Assembly (NCBI GenBank): GCA_019454045.1
Contig: SKCR01029079.1
Coordinates: 145,367 to 209,366 of the forward strand
Direction of reading: 5' to 3'
DNA: 64,000 bases
Source of the DNA: Zanthoxylum bungeanum
Lineage: Eukaryota > Streptophyta > Magnoliopsida > Sapindales > Rutaceae
Of the stretch, positions 37,627 through 51,348 are shown piece after piece; within the stretch, counting starts at the first letter, position 1, and every line of letters starts with the position of its first letter. The notes below the pieces were generated by a model. The model saw only the letters and a program-made list of their open reading frames with translations. It searched no databases and was not told the origin of the DNA. A program made the position numbers and the translations under genes.

Positions 37627-38160
37627 TTACTCTGTTTGTTCTTCTCCATTTGAACTGTGGTGCGTTGACTCCCCAAAGACCACTGTGGTTGGCATTGTTT
37701 GCATGAATAAATCATTTAGCAGACATGCAACGTATGGCTCGTCATTTTTAGCCACAATGGCCGAATCTTCTCCTTCATTCAGAACTCTGGTCGGCTCGTA
37801 ATTTCCTTCGTATATGAAATACTCGGTCGAATTCGTCTCTGCATCGAAAGGCTTGTTGTCGGTGTGTATAATTTCAACCTCACATTTCCGGTTCCAAAAA
37901 ACTAGGCATTGATGAAGAGATGAAGGGATACATTGGCTACCATGTATCCAATCTAGTCCCAAAAGCATATTATAGGTAGTTGGCCCATCTATAGCGAAGA
38001 ACATCACTGTTTTCGTAGTACTCCTTACTTGCAAGTCTAATGGAAGGACCCCCTTGGCCGTTGTCACCCCTCCATTAAAACTCGTTAACACCACTTCCGT
38101 AGGGATGAGGTCTTCCTCTGACTTCGCTAGACGTTCTAGCATCCTATAACGGTATTGCAC
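37627..38160 (-). pseudogene. retropepsin-like protease region of the Tat element
   Basis: The frame gives TEVVLTSFNGGVTTAKGVL, FFAIDGPTTYNMLLGLDWIH and a Cys/Ser-rich tail, the layout of gypsy aspartic proteases that cleave the polyprotein. The catalytic D-T/S-G motif should lie just before the open stretch; near 38170-38190 the minus strand reads ILIDNRVAISAI, with D-N-R where D-S/T-G is expected. The active site therefore appears lost, although a few bases of frame uncertainty remain. Confidence 0.75.
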
Positions 38161-41047
38161 TGATGGCTACTCTATTGTCAATCAGTACTTTGGTGATGGG
38201 TTCCCATTGATTTTTGCTTTTACATACAGTGGCCGTAAATGCTTGGTCATCTGCGGTGGTGGTTTTGAGAATATCACATTCCCTGATAGGCCTATTTTCT
38301 CACTCTCACCGTTGGTCCGAGGTACTTATCCTCATGTTTCCCATCTAGAAAGTGGCAATGTGACTGGTGCATTGTGGGAAACATTATTGACGGTCAGTTT
38401 TCGCTTTTCCACCCTGGTGACGGTCCATTTTATCTTTGGCGTCCCATATAGGACGAGGAATGGAGATCGTCCCAAATCTTCTCCTAACGTCCCGACCACA
38501 GGGTTGTCGGCTTCATATAACTCTTTAAGAAGCCGATTATGTGATATTCCCTTCTCATCGCTTCGGTCCTAGTGTTTATTTCTTCTTTAATGTCAATCAT
38601 TTCCTCATCTAAAGCTTCTTATCCGTTATCGAAAGCGCTGTAAATTCTGTCTCATCACCTTCATAGACATCTTCTATTGTTCCAGCTTTCCCACTGTTGT
38701 CCCCCTTGAATTTCCCGGGCAACACGTAATGGTTGGCCACGGCTGGTGGCATACTGCCGAACTGAATGACGATAGGGGGTTCTTCATCGTTTATTTCATC
38801 CCATTTTCGCTTGTCAAACTTGGTGCATTCCTTGCAGCTCGTGATTGTCTCTTTTTGCTATCTTTTTCCTTGTTACTTACCTCTGGTTTCTCTGTGGTAC
38901 GAGGACTACGGCATGTGGTGGCCTTTACCTCACCTTTTTGGCACATCATACGGCCATAATTTCTCTGGTGTCTCCTCAACTGCGTCCACGTCATTTCGTC
39001 CACATGAGGATAGTTCCTGCCTAGACGTTTTCCCGAATACGGCCTTCGGTACGAATGCCATATGTTGGGCCGATGAATTTTCGGCTTAAACGTCTTCACA
39101 TTTTGGACGATGTTTGAATTCTCGCCATAGAACCTAAGTGCAAAGGTCCGTGGCTGCCATGCTTCTGGCTCTTTCTTTATGGGCTTTTCACAAGTGTCTT
39201 CCAACTCTCTCATCCATTCTATATTGTTCTTTCACTGTACACAAAGGTTTTCCTGATCCTTTCGTTCTTAAGGTGCTTTAATCCTTTCTAGAGCACTTGG
39301 ACGACGACCATCATGTCCTTCATCTAGGACCACATTAAATTTTGGGAAATTCAATTGGGTAAGATCCGGGTTGATCGTGCTTAACTCCACTGGCTTTGGA
39401 AATGGGTTGTCGTCCGTTGCCATCTTTTTTTCGAACATTATTCGTCCAGACTCTATGGCATCATGTAAAATATTTCGAAAAATAAGACAGTTATTAGTTG
39501 AATGGGACCACGTATTATTCCACTTACAATATTTTTTACCGCCGATTTGTTCGGCGCTTGGCAACGTATGGCGATCGCTCAAGCTAATCTGTTTGTCCTT
39601 ATATAACTGATCGAATATGGCATCGAATTTTGTGCTATCAAAAGATAAGTCTCTACTTTTTTATCATTTTTTTCATTGGCTAAGGGTTTGGCTCACGACT
39701 TACAAACATACGGCTTCGCTTTAACCAATTCAGCCAAACACAAGTCGGCCGTTTTGATGTCCATTTCGCCTACTTCAAAATCGATGTTCCGGTAATATGT
39801 CCATTTGCTGGAATTTTTTGTTTTCTCTTCCTCCTTTAGTAATCATTCATAACGCACCACGCTAGTGATGAGTTGGGGGAGGTCCCAAAATTCACGATCT
39901 TGAAATTTCTTTTTAGGTCGAAATTAAGGCAGCTTTAATCGATTCTCACGAATTCTTTTTCTGGTAAAGGCATGTAACACCGGCCTTGAGCCACTTTAAA
40001 TCTCTATAAGAATGTCCCGGACTATTCTCCTGGTAACTGTCTTAAGTTTGCCAAATCAGCCAAGGCCACTTCAGATTCGGCCTTGTAGAATTGTGCATGG
40101 AATAGCTGTTCCATTTATGGCCAACTTTCCACTGAATTGGGCGGTAGACTGACATACCAGGAGAAAGCCATTCCTAACAGTAAGCCGTGAAATAGCCTCA
40201 ACTTATGGAGATCAGTAACTTCTCCACATTGAAGGGTAAATTGCCTATGTGTTCCATGGTAGAAACTTCCCCGGACCACATAAACAGAGAAAAATCTGGT
40301 ATTTTATAGTTTGTAGGCCATGGATATGCCACATCGATCCAATCGGGATATGGCTTACGATACCTCGGCCGAATTGGCCGTACTCCTAGACCGAATTGAT
40401 TTTAGAGGATTTCGGTCATTTGTTCCCTTAACATGTCATTCCCATTAAATGGCATTGCTATGGGTGGCGGTTGTGGCCCTCTCACAAGTGGGACATAATC
40501 ATGATTCTGTCCCTGAGAAACCTGGATGCCTTGGGCAACACCACTTCGTGTTGTGCCATATTTGGCCATTAGTGTAGATTTGGCCCTAAATGTAGGCAAC
40601 TGCCCCCAGGACTTATTCCTCCACTGGAAGCCGTAGGGATATTGACTCCTATGAGAGGAACACTACTCGGACCAGCCTCCTGACTGCTCGGGGCATGGAG
40701 AAGCGTAGTCCACGACAGTGTTGTCCCGCCGTTTACACATTTGGTCATTAATTCATTTAATGAACTTAGGTGTCTGGCTATATTTTCATAATATGAATTG
40801 CTAGTCGAGACAAATTTATCTATAACATGAGTATTTGCAGCCTAACCTGTTCGACAATGTCCTGTGTGAATTCACCGAACAACACGTGGATCACATTAGG
40901 GCTGAGCTCTCACATAGGTTCGTATCGACTAGCGTCTACCAGACCCTCGAAATGACCCACTACGGCTGGAACGTGGGGCTGGTTGGTTTGCTCCAGTCCT
41001 CGTTCCTCCGTACTTGAGCGAGTTTGAGTGTTTCTTTTCGGAGGCAT
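38161..41047 (-). pseudogene. gag and gag-protease linker of the Tat element
   Basis: Gag probably starts at the ATG at 41047, 21 bases after the primer-binding site, reading MPPKRNTQTRSSTEERG. Decayed capsid-like sequence follows, including LANLRQLPGE and FKVAQGRCYMPLPEKEF near 40060-39960. A zinc-binding-like CKWNNTWSHSTNNCLIFRN (39516-39460) comes next, typical of Tat gag. A basic linker at 39213-38791 contains DEMTWTQLRRHQRN. Several stops and shifts are present. Gag forms the particle that packages the element RNA. Confidence 0.82.
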
Positions 41048-41067
41048 CTCCACTGCTTACACCAATT

Positions 41068-41085
41068 CTCCCACTGTGGTCGCCA
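41068..41085 (-). other. primer-binding site of the Tat element
   Basis: On the minus strand TGGCGACCACAGTGGGAG lies a few bases after the LTR end. TGGCGAC-type sites are known in Tat/Ogre elements and pair with a tRNA 3' end (tRNA-Arg in Ogre). The tRNA assignment here is inferred. Confidence 0.7.
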
Positions 41086-41091
41086 AAAAAC

Positions 41092-41289
41092 TGTTTGCTC
41101 GATTTTATACGCGGAGAAAGAGAAATGTGTAAGGTTCAAACCTTCTGAGATAAAGTCCCAACTTGGGGTGTTTGATTAAGTGAATAAGCCTCCTAGGGGC
41201 GCAAGCACACAAATTACAGTCCTAAAAGTTATAAACTACGAAATAAAAAAAAAATGCTCTTTTGAGTCTTCATTTATCAGGGCTTTCTC
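41092..41289 (-). mobile_element. 5' LTR of the Tat element, first piece
   Basis: This piece corresponds to 26316-about 26512 of the 3' LTR and stops at the insertion point of the complete Copia element. Its last five bases, TTCTC, are repeated on the far side at 51349-51353. Confidence 0.9.
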
Positions 41290-43340
41290 TGTTGGACAGT
41301 TATGACCCATAGCGTCACTATTTGTACAGATCATGGTGTTGTAGTACAATTAACTATGTGACAAAGGAGATTGCTTCTCTTATCATTTGTGATTAGATCA
41401 CCTAGATGTATAATGATAGGAGGTCCATATGATTGTTCATGGATTGAGATGATATGAGACAGTATCAGTCCACGAAGGATTAATTATTAAATATCCATAG
41501 TCAGAGTATTATCGAGATTGGACATCGATAAATGCGTAAAAGACTAGTATTACACTTGTGAGCGTTGTGAGGACACAATAGCATAGTTCTCATATATTTG
41601 GGTATTGGATACTCATGCAAGTGTAATATGAGGTTGTGTTTTACCGATATTACGGAAAACAGCTTCGCTCTGGATAGACCCCTTCGAAATTCCATTGGTA
41701 GTATGACTATGTGTCTTTGGAAGTCCGAAATCAGGGTAGGTGTATTTGGTCTTAACCTGAGACTTGCACCGCTAATACTTGCGACAATCAATATACTTTG
41801 GTTTTGGTCTTCCAGGGCTTTAACTGATTTTGTGTACGCCTCTTCTGGGTATATCAAGAATCGTAGTGTATTGGGTGTGATGTCAAGACGGAAGTATCAC
41901 TCCAGTCATAATGGAGATGATGTCACGTAGGATACGGTACTGGTGCTCTTAAATGCTGCAACTATCGGGATATTATGACTAGGCCATGTATATCCGATTA
42001 TAGAGACTAGTTACCAGACATCCGACATGTGCTTCGTACGGGGCAGACATAATTCCAGCCTCAGGCCTAGCACGTGACACCGATACTGGATCGACATACA
42101 CGATACCACGTACACTACGCCTGATATAGATCGTTTATTCCTGTAAGCTTGTTTCTGGAGAATTGGGTAGGCATGGCGCTTTGCTAGAGGCCAACCTTAT
42201 CTTGTAAATCGGTAAAACGTAGTACTAGGTACGTACGTGTTCGGATAGTCCGACAATCGAATTTACTGCCAACATATCCGGGGATCTCATAGGTCCCTTC
42301 CCGAAGATTCACCGATGACGTATGACTCGCACTTTATTAATCTGAGATTAATTAGATGAGAGAGAAAATTAATCTGGGATTAATTACGGAGATATTTTAT
42401 CTGGGATAAAATATCATTTAAAGAGAGAGAAAGATTAATTTGGAATTAATCGATAAATTAATATATTCGATATATTAACGAATTGGATTTCGACGCGGAA
42501 TTAAAATTAGATTTTAATTTAGAATTAATTTAGAATTAATTTAGAATTAATTCGTTAGCGACGTGAATAGTAATTATGCTATGCATGATTTTTTATTAAA
42601 TTATATTTAATTACGTCGCGACGGAAAATTTGTTAATTTGGAATTAGCGAACCCAAGCCCGGGATTGTTTGCGAGTGCATTCACATTTCGAATTCGAGTG
42701 CGGCATGCAAGTCAAATCAAGCGTCAAATCACTAGTCACATCAAGCGTCAAATCATTAGTCACTTTGAATGATGTGACAACTTGTCACTTGATTGATTGA
42801 GTGATGTGATTTGTTTGGTTGGTGAATGAGTGTGGAACACTCAAGGTTGTTGGATTTCATTAGTTTGACTTTTGAAAGCAAAAGTGTGTATATGATTTTA
42901 ATAAAATCAATTACCAATTTAGACAACAACCTAACACACACATTTTTCTCTCTTCCTCTCCTCTCATTCACGCCCAAAGTGGGCTGTTCTTCCTTCAAAT
43001 TCTGCTCACTTCCGTGAGCTATAGGAGTAGTAAATGAGTGATTTTGTTGTAAAATCAAGGTGCTAGCACACTTCCGGAGTCGTCCGTAGGTGCTAGGGAA
43101 ACTCACCCGTGTGCATGGAATCGTTTCATCACAAGCTTGGAGCTTGCATGGAGGACCAAAGCTGATTTCTTGGAGGAGCAAACTGCTCACTACCGTGAGC
43201 TTGGAGAAGGGCATAAAATGTTTTTGTTGTCCACCGCATCGCTCAACCGATCGATGTAAGTATTCCGTGACTTTCTTCGATGTATTCACATGTATGTTTT
43301 ATGCTTGATTCAATCCTCAGGACTTAGAGATTTCCCAACA
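41290..43340 (+). mobile_element. 5' LTR of the complete Copia element
   Basis: 2051 bp, TGTTGGACAG...TTTCCCAACA. It is closely similar to 49217-51348 and more distantly to the minus-strand LTRs at 15683-18892. Toward its end, GATCGATGTAAGTATTCCG resembles a splice donor, which may allow a spliced leader; this is speculative. Confidence 0.93.
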
Positions 43341-43341
43341 A

Positions 43342-43353
43342 TGGTATCAGAGC
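43342..43353 (+). other. primer-binding site (initiator tRNA-Met type)
   Basis: TGGTATCAGAGC lies one base after the LTR. It is the classic complement of the plant initiator tRNA-Met 3' end used by Copia elements. Confidence 0.92.
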
Positions 43354-46310
43354 TTGTAAAAGCATGAAACTTGATTTAGGGTTAAAATTGGGGAAAAATG
43401 TATTTGAGCATGATTTAATGAAATTGGATGATTGAGTATGCTTAATACATGTTTAATTGAAGATTGATTGGATAAATTTCTTGAAAGTTTGTTTGGAACA
43501 ATTTTGCCCAAATAATTAGGCTTGGCCGAATTGATTTAAGCCCTAAATGTCTTGGAATTTTGATTTTTGATTCATTGAATGAGTTGGAATCAATCGGGAA
43601 TGATGATTTAATGTTGAATTGGATTTAATTGGATTGAATTCGAATCGAACATCAAATTACCCTTATGGCCGAGACTTTAAGAGCATGAAATATGTTTGAT
43701 TTTTTGATAAAATGTGTTGGACTTGTTTTGTTGATAATGAGCATGATTAATTAGGCTAATCGATGTTTTAGAAATATTGATTTGGGTAGTTAATTATGTT
43801 ATACACTTTAGGTTAATCAAATTGTGAAATTGGATTTTGGAATTTAATTATGTTGGGCCAATTTTAGAAATTGGGCTTGAAAATTGTTATTGGGCTTTAA
43901 TGGGCTTGGTTGTACCAATATGGGTTTAGGCTAAATTGGTTGGATCCAATTGGGCCCAAAACCACTTCCGTAAAGTCCAAATGCGACTAATGGACCTTTA
44001 ACATTAATTGGGCCTAATGGGCCTAAATTGGTTTCAAGGCATATAAGGGTCATTCCTTTAATGGGCTTTAGTCTTTGGGTTTGACCCATGTTGACCAAAA
44101 GTCCATACCTTATGAAATTAATTGAAATCCCATTGGACTTTAATTAAATTAGCGTTGGACGTTAATCGGGCTTTGAGACCCGTAACGATAAATTTGGAAT
44201 TTAAGTCGTAAAGGTTCGTTAATAAAATGTAATATTTAATTTGGAATTAAATAGTGATTAGTATTAAATATATATTACATTGGATTTAATGTTGTAGTTT
44301 AATTTAATTCAAGAATTCGTACTTTGAGTACTTATTCGAAAAACGAGTTTGACTCGCGCAAAATCAAATCGTTGTTTGAACATTGGATGGTCATTAATTA
44401 TCAGATTAATTAATTTGATTAGATTGATTGATAACATGCTTGTGTGAATACATGGTTGCGATGTATGAATAATGTATATCGGATGGATATTAGATGAGTG
44501 GGGTAATTTTAGAAATTGTTGTAATAAATTTGGAATTTATGATTGGACCTGCGTGTCCAGCCTATTACCTCATTTCTCATGTATTTCTCTTCTCACCTAT
44601 TCCCCTCAATGTAAATGAGGTTTCTTTAGAAGTGTAGTGTAACGGGTAGAAGTAAATACTTGTGCTAGCGGAAGAGAGGAAAATGAGAGATTTGATCTAG
44701 GATCAATGTGTTTAAATATCCATCCGTATATCATTATTATTTTATTTATACGCGCTTATTATGTAGTTAGAATGCATGTTTAAGGGTGTATGATGATGAG
44801 ACCTTAACAAAGATAATAAATTGGTTGTCAATTTGCACGCGAAAAACCCTCGTAAAATATTAAGTATTTTTTCCTTCCATTGAGTGATTTTTACTCAAGA
44901 TCCAAGACTGGTATTGGCTTGTTGGCCAAAGTCAAGGCCTTTGTCCGTCGAGGATGTGTTTGAATCACGAGAGCTTTGTTCCATATTGGTGTCTTGTCCA
45001 AGTCGTGATTTATTGGCCAAAATCAAGATCACTTCTTGTCCATCGACATTGATTACGAAACTTTCCATGGTCAATGGGTTCCGCTTAACTAGGATCATTA
45101 AGTTTTTTGTGCCAAAGTCAATGCTTAGTTGATTCAGAGGAAAAAGTTAGGGAATATATTGGATATATTGGCATATATAAGATATATGTTTCGGACTTGG
45201 ATGTCCACCTACTGGATCTAGGAATTGGATTGGATTCAATTGATCTTAGAGATCTACCTAGTTAAGTATCATACAATTTGTTGGCAAAAGTCAAGATTGT
45301 GTGTTATTTAACAGGATCCTAGCCCACTAGGAAACACGGTTTCCCGAGTACTCGATAGAGGGTTAGAGGCTCGCCGAAAAATAGTGGGAGGCAAGTATTA
45401 GATTTTAATATTCGTTTAATTACTTGTCATACGCGCTCAATCAAATATCATTCGTCAAATAAATAAATGTTAGTTGGACTAATATTTAAATCGTTGTTTT
45501 AAAACAGTTGGACTGTATTCAAACTATTCAATTAATAGTTGATTTTATAATTGGATTATAGTAATCAATATAATTGAATTTAACAAATCAAAGTATAGTT
45601 GATTATATAGTTGGACTATAGTAATCATTATATATCATAGTACCTGAAATCGTTGATTAAATAGTTGGACTATTAGAATCAAGATAAATTGAAAGATTAG
45701 TGTTTAAAACATAATCCTAGGGAAAATGTATTTAAACGACTTTATTTTTCAAATTGGGAATAAAACTTCAAGATAGTCTTGGAAACTAAGAAGTTACTTT
45801 ATTTGATAAAATAACATCTTAGGCCTAAGCCCGGAGTTAAGCAAATAGTAGAGCATGATCTTTGTAAGATTCATGTGATGATAACTTTAGTGCTTAAATC
45901 CATTATGCTTGCCAAATAGACTCCTTAATTTCTTAATCAGAACTAAGGATTAGATTCTTAAAGTATGATAATGAAATTGAAGGATCTTCATAGATCTATT
46001 CTTAGATCTTAGAAGTATTAAATTACAATTAATAACTCTTGGAGAGTTAATGGCTATTCTCAAGAAGACAAAGCCAAAGTTTGCAATAAGGCAAGAAGCG
46101 CAAGACGCACCTTACTTCGATATTCTAGAAACCCAGGGCTTGGCCAAAGGCTTCTAAAATGTGAAAAAGGACAGAGGCAAAATCATTATAATCTTCTAGG
46201 AAGATAAAAAATATATCCCAAAATGTCTACCTAAATTGTGGCAAACGGGGTCACTGAAGCGTGACTGCCGTATGGACAAAGCAGACATGAAGGAATAAAG
46301 AAAGGGCAAG
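43354..46310 (+). pseudogene. decayed gag region of the complete Copia element
   Basis: No open frame of useful length survives. The position between primer-binding site and integrase, and the zinc-knuckle trace CGKRGH...RDCR at 46237-46272 (split by a one-base shift), mark it as gag. The sequence before 44.8 kb is AT-rich and may be untranslated leader. Confidence 0.65.
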
Positions 46311-49204
46311 GCTCTGTCTTTAAATATGTTTGTCATAAATATGTTCACTACTAGTGTTAAAATTGGATTTAAAATACTTAGTGTGTTACATAAATATATG
46401 TACTGATGTGCAGAATCTGCTATGAGCAGGATACTGACTTCAGATAAGATTAATCTGCGAATCTGAAACGGGACGACAGTCGCTGTTTCAACCGTAGAAA
46501 CCTAAGTTTAGGAACTACCCTTCGGGTGTGTACTTAAATTAGGAAACTGTTATAATGTAACTAGTTTGACTAGAAACATTATCTCTATATCGAGTATAAC
46601 TCGTTGCCAGTATACCTTTATATTCTAGAACACTAAAGTGTTTTATTTAAAAAAATGATATTGAGATAAACACATTAGATGTGAATAACAGTATTTATAT
46701 TTTGAATATAAATAAATCTCAAACATATAACATGACAAACAAGTAGCTCGAACTGATTTGATCAGATGAGACTTATTTGTGGCAATGTTGTCTGGGACAC
46801 AATTAAACAAGAGTCGTATATCCACACTTTCGAAGAGTGGGTACTAGGACAAATTTGATTCCATTCAAATGATGTCTACGAATCTAGTTTATTGGGCAAA
46901 GTGCCTAAAAAACCTTTTACTTGGTAAAAGTGCAAGTGCCACTGATCTGTTAGCCCTCGTTCATAGTGACGTAAGTGGGCCCATGTCTTGCTAGGCTAGA
47001 GGTGGATATGAATGTTTCGTGACCTTTACGGATGTGACATCGCATTGTGGTTATGTGTTCTTTTGAAACACGAATCAGAAACTTTTAGAGTTTCGACACG
47101 AAATAGATGAACAGATCGGCTAAAGTATTGAAACATCACGGTTAGACCATGATGAAAATACTTAAGCAATAAGTTTCTAATATACTTGAAAGCGTATAGT
47201 ATTCTTTCAATGAGGACTCCTCCTGGAACACGTCAGTTTGACGGTGTGTCCGAACCGAGAAACCGAATTTTGTTAGACATGATAAGGTTAATCATGAGTC
47301 GCTCTGAGCTACCATTTCCTTCAAAGGATAAGCATTAACAGTGCAATACTTATTTTGAATAAGGTTCTATGAAAATCTGTTAGATAGAATTCATATTTAA
47401 TATGAACAGGAAAGAAACCGGGCTTTCTCATTCCTGAAGATTTGGGCATGCTAGGCATATGTTTAGATGATACCAAACTAGAACCCAAATCGGATAAGTG
47501 CCTAATTGTAGGTTATCCTAGGGAAACCAAAGTATAGTACTTATACAACTCACTAGAGAACAATTTAATTGTTGCTTGCCATACGATTTTCCTAAGAGGA
47601 ATACCGATATGCAGGGGTAAGTGGGAGGATAATAAAACTCGATGAAAATCGGAGTAATATTGTTCAAGGCACCAAGTCCTTAATGGAACACAAACAGTTC
47701 ATCAAGGATGAAACTGTACCAGTAATCTTCAAATACACAAGAACCGCGTAGATCGGAGAGAGTCAGAAAACAACCTAGGGTATGTGTTTCTGATCTCACC
47801 TCATAAAGATGTCAATCTTATTGAGGAATACGAACTGACTACGTATGAGGAAGTGATACAAGGTATCGACTCCCAATTATGGCAAAGTGCCATAAGTCCG
47901 AAATGGATTCCATGTATATCAACTATGTTTGGACACTAGTTGATGTACCGGAAGACATTATGCCTATTGGTACTATATAAGTCTTCAAGGAAGACATACA
48001 TGGAAGGCAACAAACCAACGTATAAAGCTAGGTTTTTAGCGAAAAGGTATCGTTATCAACATTGTGTGATTACAACGAAATATTTTACCTGTTGCCATGG
48101 TAAATCCATTTGGATAATGCTTGCTAATGCTGCATGTTTCATTTATGAAATATGACAGCTGAACGGGAAAATCGCTTTCCTGGAAAGGAAACCTTTTGGA
48201 GGATGTTTACAACATCCTGACGGTTTTGTCGTACCAAAACTAGCAAACAAGGTTTGCAAGTTATTCGATCCATAGAGGGATTGAAGCAAGCATAGTGTTC
48301 TTGGAATTATCGTTTTGATGTATCATAATGGTATATTATTTAATTCAAAACGAAAATAATTCTTGTGTATATAAGAAGTTAGTGGGAGTGCACTGACAAT
48401 AATGTCCTATAAAATTAATGATAATATGTCATTTCTTGGAAATGATATTCCCATATTACAATCGGTGAAAGCTTGGCTTTCATAAAAATTCTCCGTAGAA
48501 TTCTTGGGAGAAACAACCTTTATTCTAGTAATAAAGATCTACTGGGATAGATTTAAAGTTGTTGACACTCTCCGAGAAATCGTACATTGAAAAATGTACG
48601 TGATCTGGTGTCTCATACGCTTTGAGCATATGAAGTCACAATCAGGCCAATCCTAGTGATAGTCACTGGATTGATGTTAAGAACATGCTTTAATATCTTA
48701 GAGAACTAAGGATGTTGTCTTAAACTATGAAGAATGAGAACTTGAAGTGACTATGGTCACTGTTGCAAGTTTCCTAACCGATAAATACGACTATAAGTCG
48801 CAACAACGGTACTATACAGTTTGAATAACGGAACAGTGAGTTGGAAATCTTCCAAGCAAGATATTGTTATCGAATAAACAACAAATGCGGGTTATTGCTG
48901 CAGCTGAGGCAGCAATAGAAGCCATCTGGGTCAATAAGAAATCTAATTATATTAGATATAGTTCTGTTAGCAGCTTAGCGAGGCTACAACACATGCTAAA
49001 GAATTAATGGTCTCATCAACGATCTAGATATATACTTTGACTATTCATCTGATTCGTTCGGATCATACATCATGGCGATGTGATGATTGTATAAATCGCA
49101 TCAGACGATAATCATGCAAATCCGCTAACGAAAGCCTTTCCTCAGTAGTTTGAGCGAACCGTACATAGTTCGGGTGTTAGACACTCGAGTGAATGGCTAT
49201 AGGC
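46311..49204 (+). pseudogene. decayed pol of the complete Copia element
   Basis: Fragments in several frames keep the Copia order. The GAG-pre/integrase part gives ATDLLALVHSDVSGPMS and RGGYECFVTFTDVTSHCGYV near 46940-47060, and TPPGTRQFDGVSEP near 47218. Reverse transcriptase traces include YKARFLAKRY near 48020 and HPDGFVVPKLANKVCKLFDP near 48210. RNase H traces include SWKSSKQDIV near 48838 and AAAEAAIEAIW near 48895. The tail reads NHANPLTKAFPQ near 49110. Many stops and indels are present. No catalytic domain is intact. Confidence 0.85.
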
Positions 49205-49216
49205 CAAGTGGGAGAT
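49205..49216 (+). other. polypurine tract of the complete Copia element
   Basis: CAAGTGGGAGAT directly precedes the TG of the 3' LTR, the usual plus-strand primer position. Confidence 0.85.
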
Positions 49217-51348
49217 TGTTGGACAGTTATGACCCATAGCGTCACTATTTGTACAGATCATGGTGTTGTTGTACAAATTAACTATGTGACAAAGAATATT
49301 GCTCTCTTATCTTTTGTGATTAGATCACCTAGATGTATAAAATGATAGGAGGTCCATATGATTAGTTCCTGGATTGAGATGATATGAGACAGTATCAGTC
49401 CACGAAGGATTAATCATTAAATATCCCTAGTCAGAGTATTATCGAGATTGGACATCGATAAATACGTAAAAGACTAGTATTACACTTGTGTGCGTTGTGA
49501 GGGCACAATAGCATAGTTCTCATATATTTGGGTATTGGATACTCATGCAAGTGTAATAGGAGGTTGTGTTTTACCGATAGTACGGAAAACAGCTTCGCTC
49601 TGGATAGACCCCTTCGAAATTCCATTGGTAGTATGACTATGTGTCTATGGAAGTCCGAAATTAGGGTAGATGTATTTGGTCTTAACCTGATACTTGCACC
49701 GCTAATACTTGCGACAATCAATATACTTTGGTTTTGGTCGTCCATGGCTTTAAACGGTTCTGTGTACGCCTATTCTGGATATATCGAGAATCGTAGTGTA
49801 TTGGGTGTGATGTCAAGACGGAAGTATCACTCCAGTAATAGTGGAGATGATGTCTCGTAGGATACGGTACTGGTGCTCTTAAATGCTGCAGCTATCGGGA
49901 TATTATGACTAGGTCATGTATATCCGATTATAGAGACTAGTTACTAGATATCCGACATATGCTTCGTACGGGGAAGACACAATTTCAGCCTCAGGCCTAG
50001 CACGTGATATCCGATACTGGATCGACATACACGATACCACGTATACTACGCCTGATATAGATCGCTTATTCCTGTAAACTTGTTTATGGAGAATTGGGTA
50101 GGCATGGCGCTTTGCTAGAGGCCAACATTGTCTTGTAAATCGGTAAAACGTAGTACTAGGTACGTACGTGTTCGGATAGTCTGACAACCGAATTTACTGG
50201 CAACATATCCGGGGATCTCATGGGTCCCTTCCCGAAGATTCACCGATGACGTATGACTCGCACTTTATTAATCTGGGATTAATTAGATGAGAGAGAAAAT
50301 TAATCTGGGATTAATTACGGAAATATTTTATCTGGGATAAAATATCATTTAAAGAGAGAGAAAGATTAATTTGGAATTAATCGATAGATTAATATATTAA
50401 TATGGGATTAATTAGATGAGAGAGAAAATTAATCTGTGATTAATTACGGAGATATTTTATCTGGGATAAAATATCATTTAAAGAGAGAGAAAGATTAATT
50501 TGGAATTAATCGATAAATTAATATATTCGATATATTAAACGAAATTGGATTTCGACGCGGAATTAAAATTAGATTTTAATTCGGGCGAACGAGTTAATTG
50601 GAATTAATTCGTTAGCGATGTGAATAGTAATTATGCTAGGCATGATTATTTAATTAAATTATATTTAATTACGTCGCGACGGAAAATTCGTTAATTTGGA
50701 ATTAGCGAACCCAAGCCCGGGATTATTTGCGAGCGCATTCGCATTTCGAATTCGAATGCGGCACGCAAGTCAAATCAAGCGTCAAATCGCTAGTCACTCT
50801 GAGTGATGTGACAACTTGTCACTTGATTGATTGAGTGATATGATTTGTTTGGTTGGTGAATGAGTGTGGTACACGCAAGGTTATTGGATTTCATTAGTTT
50901 GACTTTTGAAAGTAAAAGTGTGTATATGATTTTAATAAAATCAATTACCAATTTAGACAAGAACCTAACACACACATTTTTCTCTCTTCCCTCTCCTCTC
51001 ATTCACGCCCAAAGTGGGTTGTTCTTCCTTCAAATTCTGCTCACTTCCGTGAGCTATAGGAACAGTAAAGGAGTGATTTTATTGCAAAATCAAAGTGCTA
51101 GCACACAAACCCACCCGTGTGCATAGAATCGTTTCATCACAAGCTTGGAGCTTGCATGGAGGACCATAGTCGATTTCTTGGATGACCAAACTGCTCACTG
51201 CCGTGAGCTTGGAGGAGGGCATAAAATATTTTTGTTGTCCACCGCATCGCTCAACCGATCGATGTAAGTATTCCGTGACTTTCTTCGATGTATTCACATG
51301 TATGTTTTATGCTTGATTCGAACCTCGGGACTTAGAGATTTCCCAACA
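49217..51348 (+). mobile_element. 3' LTR of the complete Copia element
   Basis: 2132 bp, about 80 bp longer than the 5' LTR. It contains a tandem duplication of about 130 bp (about 50271-50399 and 50400-50530) built on GGGATTAATTAGATGAGAG...GGAATTAATCGATA. It also lacks small segments present in the 5' copy, for example near 51110. Confidence 0.93.

Larger units (their letters stand above)
41290..51348 (+). mobile_element. complete Ty1/copia retrotransposon with 2-kb LTRs
   Basis: The element has LTRs at 41290-43340 and 49217-51348, an initiator-Met primer-binding site, decayed gag and pol, a polypurine tract, and a perfect 5-bp duplication TTCTC (41285-41289, 51349-51353). It inserted into the 5' LTR of the Tat element, in the opposite orientation. 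LTR termini are TGTTGG...CCAACA. The LTRs make up about 40% of its 10,059 bp, a high share for Copia. The internal region has no long open frame, so it is non-functional, although the LTRs remain much alike. Confidence 0.95.

Noticed and set aside
41598..41930. Matching 110-codon frames at 41598-41930 and 49528-49860
   Set aside because: They are the same position in the two LTRs of one element; no known domain is present.
42826..43308. Similar frames in both Copia LTRs near their 3' ends
   Set aside because: These are repeats of LTR sequence, not conserved at the protein level and without a family signature.
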